DNA from: Pseudomonas bohemica
GTDB lineage: Bacteria; Pseudomonadota; Gammaproteobacteria; Pseudomonadales; Pseudomonadaceae
DNA: 38,519 nt
Assembly (NCBI RefSeq): GCF_002934685.1
Contig: NZ_NKHL01000078.1
Location: 1-38,519, forward strand
Reading direction: 5' to 3'
Made by a program: the position numbers and the translations under genes. The notes below the pieces were generated by a model, which worked only from the letters and a program-made list of their open reading frames with translations, had not been told where the DNA came from and searched no databases. Positions 32,915 through 38,519 of the stretch are shown here, in pieces; position 1 is the first letter of the stretch, and each line of letters begins with the position of its first letter.

Positions 32915-33640
32915 CTACGTCAGCAGCGTCTGCATGAAGAGCGCGTTGCCCAATGCGGCATCGCGGGCAGTGTTATCGAAAATGCACCAGGTCGGCACGC
33001 CATCGGCCATCGTCGCCTCCATTTTCCTCGCCAGTTGCTCCAGCCAGTCAGTCTCGTAAGCGCTGTAGTAAATACGTGGCGAACCATGCAGGCGCCAGTA
33101 ACGAAATCCCGGCCATCCGCTTGGGGCCTCGTCGCCACTGAGACGCCCCGGATCGACCGCAGCCTGGGCGATTTGCAAATCCACCAGCATCGCTTGCGCG
33201 GATACCCAGGATTCGTGGCGCGGCTCAATCACTACCTGCCCGGAATAACGAGCCCTGAGGGCTTCAAGGAAATCCCCGGCAATGCGCGCATCGAATTGCA
33301 GGGATGGCGGCAGTTGTACCAGCAGGCAGCCCAGCGTGCTGTTCAGGGCCGTGCACTCAGCGAGAAACGTATCCAGCAACGGCGAACAATTCTGTAGACG
33401 ATTTTCGTGGGTGATCGACTTGGGCATCTTCACTGAAAAGCGAAACGCGGGCCCCACGGCCGCTGCCCATTTGGCGTATGTCGAGGGTCGATGAGGTCGA
33501 TAGAAAGAACTGTTGATTTCGACAGCCGTGAGGCGCGAAGCGTAGCGTTCCAGATGCGTGCCCTGCGCCTGGAATCCCTCCCCGTATTCACGGCCGAGCT
33601 TCCATCCCGCGCAGCCGATATACAGCTGCCGCGCATTCAA
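32915..33640 (-). CDS. DUF72 domain-containing protein (YecE-like), TTG start
   Basis: The protein (241 aa) is a TIM-barrel-like DUF72 member. LYIGCAGWKLGREY, LTAVEINSSFYRPHRPSTYAKWA, FRFSVKMPKSITHENRL, LGCLLVQLPPSL, VVIEPRHESWV and FRYWRLHGSPRIYYSAY are the family's sequential conserved blocks. The function is unknown; a nuclease or glycosidase-like role has been proposed for the fold. Alignment requires residue 1 at or before the NARQLYIG segment. The only start there is TTG 33640, whose bases overlap the TGA of the upstream HhH gene (TTGA), so translation is probably coupled. The next ATG (33636) is out of frame. Confidence 0.87.
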   Translation of the reverse strand: MNARQLYIGCAGWKLGREYGEGFQAQGTHLERYASRLTAVEINSSFYRPHRPSTYAKWAAAVGPAFRFSVKMPKSITHENRLQNCSPLLDTFLAECTALNSTLGCLLVQLPPSLQFDARIAGDFLEALRARYSGQVVIEPRHESWVSAQAMLVDLQIAQAAVDPGRLSGDEAPSGWPGFRYWRLHGSPRIYYSAYETDWLEQLARKMEATMADGVPTWCIFDNTARDAALGNALFMQTLLT

Positions 33641-34074
33641 AACAGCACTCCGGCCGCATCGCGCATGAAAATTTCGACGGTTTTGGGCCCGACACCTTCG
33701 AATGCTTTCAGGCGCTTCTCGAATTCAGCCTTGTTTTCGCTGAGCTTGCGCACGTGCGTCACCTTCCCTGCGTACTCGGCGTTCAGCTTCTCGCTCAGTT
33801 TCAACAGGCGCTCAGCAGTGGATTCGTCGTAGCGTGTATAGCGCGCCTCGCCCAGCATTTTCACCAGCTCCCGATGGGTGCAGGACGCGAGTTTGCGGGA
33901 GGTGTCGCGCTGATGTTTTTCCACGATCACCCGATAGGCGTCGGCGGCGATTTCGCCTTGAATGCGTTTGCCCATCAAAAAGCTGGCGACCAACCATTTG
34001 AACAAAGCGTGGTCATCGTCAGCGGCAAGATGAATGTTCAGGTCAGCGGAACCGATGGTTGCGTTCATGTTCAT
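33637..34074 (-). CDS. Small HhH-fold DNA-glycosylase/methylase-like protein
   Basis: The protein (145 aa) shows the endonuclease III / HhH-GPD fold in reduced form. A helical N-terminal half (FKWLVASFLMGKRIQGEIAADAYRVI) corresponds to the region before the helix-hairpin-helix. Near residues 122-137 the hairpin reads FEGVGPKTVEIFMRD, with GVGPKT as the DNA-binding HhH turn. There is no catalytic Lys or [4Fe-4S] Cys set that I can see. These short proteins are annotated as endonuclease-III-like or DNA methylase. GGAAA upstream fits ATG 34068 slightly better than ATG 34074; both are in frame. Its stop overlaps the DUF72 start. Confidence 0.75.
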   Translation of the reverse strand: MNMNATIGSADLNIHLAADDDHALFKWLVASFLMGKRIQGEIAADAYRVIVEKHQRDTSRKLASCTHRELVKMLGEARYTRYDESTAERLLKLSEKLNAEYAGKVTHVRKLSENKAEFEKRLKAFEGVGPKTVEIFMRDAAGVLF

Positions 34075-34104
34075 TTTCCATAGTCAGCAATATCTGGTTC
34101 GCCC

Positions 34105-34136
34105 AAATGCAAAGCGCCGGCTCGATGAACCGGCGC
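34105..34136 (-). terminator. Probable terminator of the lipoprotein esterase gene
   Basis: On the minus strand GCGCCGG (34136-34130) pairs perfectly with CCGGCGC (34120-34114) around a 9-nt loop. The transcript then reads TTTGCATTT. The hairpin lies 58 bp past the esterase stop and 40 bp before the HhH gene start. The T tract is short, so termination may be partial. Confidence 0.6.
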
Positions 34137-34193
34137 AGAGCTCTGCCTTTGCGCACGTCCTTGAACATCAAAGCGCGTGCGAGCAGATCAGGC

Positions 34194-35294
34194 TTATTTC
34201 GACAGGTCGGCCTTTAGGCGCTGGCCCGCGTATTCCTGGGCTTGCTGCGCCTTCTGTACGACGGCAGCCGTGCCAAAGAATTCGTGAGTCACACCTGAAT
34301 ACACCTGGCGTTCGACGCTGACACCCGCACTACGCAGCGCCGTCTCCAGCTGTGCGCCGTCATCGCGCAATGGGTCGATCTCGGCATTGATGATCGTCAC
34401 CGGCGCCAATCCCTGCAGATCGGCGTGGACCAGATCGATCCGCGGGTCCTTGGCATCCTCCGCAGTCTTGGTCACCTGCGCGATGAACCAGAGCATCATC
34501 GGACGGTTCAACGGCATCGCGTCGGCGTATTTCAGATACGACTCGGTATCGGTGTTGGACTGCGCCACCGGATACACCGACAGCACATGCTTCGGCGCGG
34601 TGAGGCCCGCCTTGTGAGCGGCGACAGCGGTGGCCACGGCCAGGTTCCCCCCTGCGCTTTCACCGGCCAGCGCCAGGCGTTTCGGATCGCCGTTGACCGA
34701 AGTCGCGTTGGTGGTCAGCCAGCGATAGGCCGCGAGGGCATCGTCGTGGGCCGCAGGGAATTTGTTCTCGGGCGCCAGGCGATAGTCGACCGAAATCACC
34801 ACCGCATTGGCCTGTTTCGAAAGGCCGCGAGCGCCGCCGTCATACACTTTGCGGTCGGCAATTACCCAACCACCGCCGTGGAAGTACAGCACGACCGGGA
34901 ACGGCCCAGCGCCGTCCGGGGTATAGACCGTGGCGGGCATCGAGCCTGCTGCGCCTGGTACGGTGGTGTCGCGAGAAGTGACGCCCGGCACCAGAGCGCT
35001 CGGCGTGCTGTCACGTTTCTGGTCAGCCAGTACGCCTTTCACGGCATCGGCCATGGTCGGTTGCTGACGCGCTTCGGCCGGCGTGGTCTTTTCTATAGCC
35101 TTGGCGTCGAAACTGGCGAACTTGTTCAGCACTTTCTGCATATCGGAATCGGTGCGCAGCATGCTCTTGGTGCCGCTGACCGCCAGCTCGGAAACCGAGT
35201 GTTTTTCCGGATCGCGCGCACAACCGTGCAGCATCGCCACAACCCCAACGGCGGAGACCGCCCACAGCCATTTAGTACGATGGATCGTTAACAT
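34194..35294 (-). CDS. Alpha/beta hydrolase, HSL-type lipoprotein esterase
   Basis: The protein (366 aa) has a signal peptide that ends in a lipobox-like LHGC (Cys25), so a membrane-anchored lipoprotein is likely. A helical spacer (residues 30-110) comes before the catalytic domain. That domain holds LYFHGGGWVIADR (oxyanion-hole HGGGW of the hormone-sensitive lipase group), DYRLAPENKFPAA, LAGESAGGNLA (nucleophile Ser), NAEIDPLRDDG (catalytic Asp) and GVTHEFFG (catalytic His). It hydrolyses short-chain esters. A GAGGA ribosome site lies before ATG 35294, and a strong hairpin sits in its leader. It is 121 bp downstream of, and parallel to, the formaldehyde-dehydrogenase-like gene. Confidence 0.9.
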   Translation of the reverse strand: MLTIHRTKWLWAVSAVGVVAMLHGCARDPEKHSVSELAVSGTKSMLRTDSDMQKVLNKFASFDAKAIEKTTPAEARQQPTMADAVKGVLADQKRDSTPSALVPGVTSRDTTVPGAAGSMPATVYTPDGAGPFPVVLYFHGGGWVIADRKVYDGGARGLSKQANAVVISVDYRLAPENKFPAAHDDALAAYRWLTTNATSVNGDPKRLALAGESAGGNLAVATAVAAHKAGLTAPKHVLSVYPVAQSNTDTESYLKYADAMPLNRPMMLWFIAQVTKTAEDAKDPRIDLVHADLQGLAPVTIINAEIDPLRDDGAQLETALRSAGVSVERQVYSGVTHEFFGTAAVVQKAQQAQEYAGQRLKADLSK

Positions 35295-35319
35295 TATTTA
35301 TTCCTCAGGCGCATTGGCA

Positions 35320-35361
35320 GACCTGCGCACAGTTGCCGTTGTGCGCAGGCCTTACTTTTTT
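35320..35361. promoter_or_regulatory. Strong hairpin in the leader between the dehydrogenase and esterase genes
   Basis: CCTGCGCAC (35322-35330) pairs with GTGCGCAGG (35341-35349) around a 10-nt loop; the stem extends by a further G-C and G-U pair. On the + strand it is followed by a run of six T residues near 35355-35361, which makes it terminator-like in that direction. Both flanking genes, however, read the minus strand, where the T tract falls before the hairpin as A residues. It could shield the esterase leader, cap the dehydrogenase mRNA, or stop antisense transcription. Confidence 0.6.
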
Positions 35362-35415
35362 GGTTGTTGTCCGGCGTCTCCAACCTTCCGGCCAGGCGCC
35401 TTGTGGCCAAATGCT

Positions 35416-36555
35416 TCAGGCCGCTGGCTTGAGAATGACCTTGGTCCAGCCCTCGTCACGAGCGTCGAAATGTTTGTACGCGTCCGGCCCCTCAGCCAGT
35501 TTCAGGCTATGGGAGATGATCTGCGAAGGCTTGGCCCGATCATGGTGGATCAGTTCGGCCAAGCGGCGGTTGTAAGCCTTGACGTTGGCCTGGCCGGTTC
35601 GAATCTGTTGGCCCTTGAACCAGAAGGTGCCGAAGTCAAAGGCCATCTTGCCCTCCTTTGCCAGCTCGTTTTTCGCGCCCGGATCCTGCGGCACGAACAC
35701 ACCCACGACCCCTATGCCGCCGGTAGCCTTGGTTGAGGCCACCAGGTTATTCATGGTCAGATGGTTCGCCTCATGCCCATGCTTGTCGCAGCACTGGTAA
35801 CCCACACATTCGCAGCCGCGATCGGTACCTTTGCCGTTGGTGAGATTGAGGATCTGGTCAATTGCCTCTTTTTCCAGCGAGTTGATCGGTGTGGCGCCCA
35901 ACTTGGCCGCGAGTTTCAAACGGTCAGGATGGTTGTCGACCACGAATACCTGCGACGCGCCCTTGATCATCGCGGCGTGGGCAGCCATGAGGCCAACAGG
36001 ACCGGCGCCGTAAATCGCGATGCTTTCGCCGGGCATCAGACCGGCGAGTTCAGTGGCATGCCAACCGGTCGGGAAGATGTCGGAGAGCATCACGTAGTCG
36101 TTTTCTTTCTCCTGGGCGTCTTCGGGCAGCACCAGGCAATTGAAGTCGGCATACGGAACGCGCAGCAGCTCGGCTTGCCCACCCTGATACGGCCCCATGT
36201 CGGCGAATCCGTAGGCAGCCCCGGCACTCCCCGGATTGGCGGTAAGACAGAAGCCGGTCAGCCCCTTCTCGCAGTTTTCGCAAAAACCGCAGCCGATATT
36301 GAACGGCAGGCAAACGCGATCACCGACCTTGATGCGATCGACGCCAGCGCCGACTTCGATGACTTCCCCGAGATTTTCGTGACCGAATACGCGGCCCGTT
36401 TCCATCGAGGTACGGCCTTCGTACATGTGTAGATCGGAACCACAGATATTAGTGGTGGTGACGCGAACGACTGCGTCGGTTGGCTTTTCAATTCTGGCAT
36501 CGGGGACATTTTGTACGCTGACGTCGCGCGGTCCGTTATAAACGATGGCTTTCAT
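35416..36555 (-). CDS. Zinc-dependent, glutathione-independent formaldehyde dehydrogenase-like alcohol dehydrogenase
   Basis: The protein (379 aa) is a medium-chain dehydrogenase. TNICGSDLHMYEGRT carries the catalytic zinc Cys. GHENLGEVIEVG has the His-Glu zinc ligand pair. CGFCENCEKGLTGFC holds the four structural-zinc cysteines. IYGAGPVGLMAAHAA is the NAD-binding Rossmann loop (GxGxxG). A CECVGYQCCDKHGHEANH-type segment is the variable region of FdhA-like enzymes. It probably oxidises formaldehyde or another aldehyde or alcohol with NAD, without glutathione. It is slightly shorter than P. putida FdhA (399 aa). It is single and leftward, with the esterase following. Confidence 0.9.
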   Translation of the reverse strand: MKAIVYNGPRDVSVQNVPDARIEKPTDAVVRVTTTNICGSDLHMYEGRTSMETGRVFGHENLGEVIEVGAGVDRIKVGDRVCLPFNIGCGFCENCEKGLTGFCLTANPGSAGAAYGFADMGPYQGGQAELLRVPYADFNCLVLPEDAQEKENDYVMLSDIFPTGWHATELAGLMPGESIAIYGAGPVGLMAAHAAMIKGASQVFVVDNHPDRLKLAAKLGATPINSLEKEAIDQILNLTNGKGTDRGCECVGYQCCDKHGHEANHLTMNNLVASTKATGGIGVVGVFVPQDPGAKNELAKEGKMAFDFGTFWFKGQQIRTGQANVKAYNRRLAELIHHDRAKPSQIISHSLKLAEGPDAYKHFDARDEGWTKVILKPAA

Positions 36556-36690
36556 TGGACTCTCCCGTTCTAGAGACGTTGAGGTAGTTTTTCGTCTGCT
36601 TACGAGATATCTGTCCGGTGCGTTGCGCTATACGCTCAACGTTTTAAACAACCGCCAGACGAGCGGTATTTTTCCAGCGTTCAGATCAAA

Positions 36691-36708
36691 CGCGTTGAAT
36701 TAAACGCG
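36691..36708. promoter_or_regulatory. Inverted repeat upstream of the dehydrogenase gene
   Basis: CGCGTT and AACGCG form 6-bp arms around GAATTA, 136 bp upstream of ATG 36555, in a 253-bp gap with an AT-rich core. It could be a dimeric regulator's operator. No regulator gene adjoins it, so the assignment is weak. Confidence 0.3.
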
Positions 36709-36808
36709 CACTGCACGATCCTTTTTTTCGCTGACGCATCGCCGCCGTCGCCGAACGGCTCAATGGTGCAAGTTCAGCCAGACAGTCTTGGCAGGCATAT
36801 TGCGACGC

Positions 36809-37051
36809 TCACTCGTTCAAGATGACGAGCAGCCCATCCGCCGTTTCAATGTGAGGAACGACAGCATTTGACTGCTGGACTGCCAGCCAGGCCCGGGCCT
36901 TGGGCACATCGAATATCTGGCCTTGCTCCATCAGTGCCAGGATCAGTGTTTCCGAAATCCTGTAGTGACCGCATTCCGAGCACTTACGCTCTTCCCAGTC
37001 TGCAATCGAAGGAAGCTGTTGCGCAGGCCCTGCGCAAATCAAACAACTCAT
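36809..37051 (-). CDS. Small protein with two CxxC pairs (zinc-ribbon-like), unknown function
   Basis: The 80-residue protein starts MSCLICAG with the first CxxC pair, and RKCSECGHYRIS around residue 24 provides a second. This four-cysteine arrangement is typical of a small zinc ribbon. The C-terminal half is an amphipathic helix (FDVPKARAWLAVQQ) and a short strand (DGLLVILNE). ATG 37051 has AAGG at correct spacing; a GTG three codons upstream is possible but less supported. It is divergent from the DUF4142 gene. I do not recognise a named family. Confidence 0.65.
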   Translation of the reverse strand: MSCLICAGPAQQLPSIADWEERKCSECGHYRISETLILALMEQGQIFDVPKARAWLAVQQSNAVVPHIETADGLLVILNE

Positions 37052-37186
37052 AAGGCACACCTTCTTGTTTTCATTAGTGCTTGTATTCGAGAGTGGACTC
37101 TCAAAGCGTTGGGCAATTCCATGTATTTTTTCGAAGCGCTACCAAACGTTAAGTCTCAGTCGAACAACTTTTCAGCATCGTAAAAA

Positions 37187-37202
37187 CGCTGAACGTTCAG
37201 CG
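37187..37202. promoter_or_regulatory. Perfect 16-bp palindrome upstream of the DUF4142 gene
   Basis: CGCTGAACGTTCAGCG is fully self-complementary and lies 69 bp before ATG 37271, in the promoter zone of the DUF4142 gene. It would suit a dimeric repressor or activator site, or a short leader hairpin if transcribed. Confidence 0.4.
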
Positions 37203-37270
37203 CGCAGCTTCATCAGAAAGAATACGGGCATACGAGTGTCGTGGTGCTCTAAACAACAAGGAATAATGAA

Positions 37271-37789
37271 ATGGCTCATACAGTTCGCACTATCACGCTT
37301 GCAGCAGTTTTTTCCCTGGCCTGCCATGGCGCCTTTGCGGCCCAGAGCAATGACGACTTCGTCGAAGATGCGTCTGCCAAAGGTGTGGCGGAAGTCGAGG
37401 CTGGTAAGTTGGCCGAAGAAAAAGGCAGCTCTGCAGACGTCAAAGCATTCGCCAAGATGATGGTCAAGGATCACACCGCGGCAAACGCAGAACTCAAATC
37501 CATCGCCGACAGCAAGAAGCTCAAGGTCTCGGACAACCAGCAACTGATGGACAAAGCGAAATCCATGATCCTTGAGTTGCGCAGTTCCAAGTCGTTCGAT
37601 CAGGCCTACGCCAACAACCAGGTCAAGGCACACGAGGCGACCATCGCCCTGTTCGAGGATGAAGCGGCCAATGGCAAGGATGCTGACTTGAAAGCATTCG
37701 CTACGAAGACTCTGCCTGATTTGAAAGCACATCTGGACAAGGCTCAGGCGTTGGCAAAAGCTCACGGCGGCGATGCTGCCAAGCAGTAA
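37271..37789 (+). CDS. DUF4142 domain-containing periplasmic protein
   Basis: The 172-residue protein has a Sec signal peptide (residues 1-23, cleavage after AFA). A ferritin-like helical bundle of the DUF4142 family follows: DDFVEDASAKGVAEVEAGKLAEEKG, VKAFAKMMVKDHTAANAELKSIA, FDQAYANNQVKAHEATIALFEDEA and LKAFATKTLPDLKAHLDKAQALA. The His residues in the DHT and AHE motifs are the hallmark pair. Periplasmic members are often stress-induced; the exact role is unknown. AAGGA before ATG 37271 supports the start. The palindrome upstream and a strong hairpin downstream frame a single-gene unit. Confidence 0.9.
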   Translation: MAHTVRTITLAAVFSLACHGAFAAQSNDDFVEDASAKGVAEVEAGKLAEEKGSSADVKAFAKMMVKDHTAANAELKSIADSKKLKVSDNQQLMDKAKSMILELRSSKSFDQAYANNQVKAHEATIALFEDEAANGKDADLKAFATKTLPDLKAHLDKAQALAKAHGGDAAKQ

Positions 37790-37817
37790 ATCGCGCTGAA
37801 GCTTGAGGTAGCGGTAG

Positions 37818-37861
37818 GGTTTACCGGCGACGTTCTAAAGATCGTCAACCGCCGGTAAACC
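37818..37861 (+). terminator. Long hairpin after the DUF4142 gene
   Basis: GGTTTACCGGCG (37818-37829) pairs perfectly with CGCCGGTAAACC (37850-37861) around a 20-nt loop that can fold further (GACG/CGTC). No T tract follows on either strand, so it is a probable mRNA 3'-end structure or weak bidirectional terminator between the DUF4142 gene and the leftward small gene. Confidence 0.5.
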
Positions 37862-37900
37862 GGGCTATCACAGTGCAAGATCATCATCGATAAACCACAG

Positions 37901-38116
37901 TTATCCGCTCATCAGTTCGCTGATGCACTGACCGATAATACGCCGGCTGTCGTGCACGCTCTGCACGGATTCCCGGACCGATCTGGCAACGGCGATGCGG
38001 TCCTGGTTTTCTCCTTCTTCCACCCAGTCTGCAAGCTTTGACAATGCGTCGGTGATTGCATGCTGGTTCTTTAGAAGGTTATGCAGGAGCGTCGTCGTGG
38101 CAGAAGTATTTTGCAT
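37901..38116 (-). CDS. Small helical protein of unknown function
   Basis: The 71-residue protein is mostly alpha-helical by composition: LLHNLLKNQHAITDALSKLADWVEE, then QDRIAVARSVRESVQSVHDS, then IIGQCISELMSG. It has no signal peptide or membrane helix and no motif that I recognise. Ribosome site GAGGGAA lies a few bases before ATG 38116. It is leftward and converges with the DUF4142 gene across the hairpin. It could be a small regulator or adaptor. Confidence 0.55.
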   Translation of the reverse strand: MQNTSATTTLLHNLLKNQHAITDALSKLADWVEEGENQDRIAVARSVRESVQSVHDSRRIIGQCISELMSG

Positions 38117-38234
38117 AAGTTTCCCTCAGGCGCCGATTTGCGAGTGCCAGAAACCCTTCCTGAGCTGGCGTCGTGGGGCACAATGCCACCCACCAGCTTG
38201 GAGATCGTAGTGGCACGATGGTTCCAGCCAAGCG

Positions 38235-38519
38235 TCAAATGGCTCGGGGAGGGATAACGATGTAGTCGTTTTCCTGCGTCACGCCGTTGTGCGGCCCTTC
38301 GACCAGATGGACGAATCGACCACTTACTTCGTCGATCGGCAGGCAATCGTCGATGTCCAGCACCCCATCGGTATGGGCCTTAGTCCACTGATTCAACATA
38401 TGGCGCTTGCCCTTGGCGGTCGCCTCCCGTTTGTTTCGGGCCACCACCAGCAGGTAATGATGGGCTTCACCGAATACCTGCGCCTCATAGCCGCCCAGAT
38501 TGATGAAGTACAGGCGGTT
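38235..38519 (-). CDS. DUF1543 domain-containing protein, 5' end beyond the window
   Basis: The frame is open from the right edge to a stop at 38235. The visible 94 residues read LYFINLGGYEAQVFGEAHHYLLVVARNKREATAKGKR-like text followed by HTDGVLDIDDCLPIDEV. The latter (HxDxxxxIDD) is the conserved metal-like motif of DUF1543 proteins, whose function is unknown. A GTG inside the frame (38447) is not the start, since homology continues upstream (YFINLGG and HHYLLV). Only the C-terminal portion is present. Confidence 0.8.
   Translation of the reverse strand, partial: NRLYFINLGGYEAQVFGEAHHYLLVVARNKREATAKGKRHMLNQWTKAHTDGVLDIDDCLPIDEVSGRFVHLVEGPHNGVTQENDYIVIPPRAI

Noticed and set aside
1..38519. 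tRNA genes, CRISPR arrays, toxin-antitoxin pairs, phage or integrase genes
   Set aside because: I looked for cloverleaf-like CCA ends, regular repeat-spacer patterns, small overlapping gene pairs with known motifs and integrase signatures and found none that I could support.

Overview
The window is high-GC gamma-proteobacterial DNA and reads as a Pseudomonas chromosome. I infer this from the protein families, dense gene packing, typical Shine-Dalgarno sites and the mix of RND efflux, LysE, PQQ dehydrogenase, TonB receptor and amide-uptake genes. No rRNA, tRNA, CRISPR array, phage or plasmid replication gene was seen. It is mostly metabolic and transport accessory content, with scars of gene loss.

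Layout. 1-79: right end of an IS3-family element (last 19 transposase codons plus terminal repeat). 148-2580: a P-loop kinase-like gene, then a small leftward unit (ASCH-domain protein with a probable ATC start, nucleotidyltransferase, remnant of a GNAT acetyltransferase) and a decayed stretch. 2579-5810: a glycosyltransferase locus of four genes; the first has lost its catalytic middle. 5978-9441: cytochrome b561, isochorismatase-like hydrolase, LysE exporter and a DUF1835 protein.

9836-17877 is the most notable part: a seven-gene rightward operon, amiC-amiR-permease-permease-binding protein-acetamidase/formamidase-double ATPase. Its leader holds a rho-independent terminator at the door of amiC. 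Overlapping the terminator's 5' arm is a hairpin with hexaloop ATCGAA (A at loop position 1, G at 4), the hallmark of an ANTAR-protein RNA target. The probable circuit is that AmiC senses an amide-like ligand and releases AmiR, which stabilises the antiterminator so that the whole operon, including its own regulators, is transcribed. A near-consensus sigma-54 promoter lies upstream. The transporter is of the dipeptide/nickel type, so the substrate is likely a larger amide than acetamide.

18041-22346: RND adaptor and pump. 22386-28076: TonB-dependent receptor, arylsulfotransferase-like protein and a sulfonate/nitrate-type binding protein with no ABC partner, divergent from a GlxA-type AraC regulator; this looks like an organosulfur acquisition module. 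28207-30618: membrane PQQ dehydrogenase. 30943-32312: PACE-family efflux protein and an unknown membrane protein. 32440-32801: remnant of an L-sorbosone-dehydrogenase-like gene with two stops and a frameshift. 32915-36555: DUF72 and HhH-fold proteins (overlapping, TTG start), lipoprotein esterase and glutathione-independent formaldehyde-dehydrogenase-like enzyme. 36809-38519: small zinc-ribbon-like protein, DUF4142 protein, a 71-residue helical protein and the 3' part of a DUF1543 gene that runs off the window.
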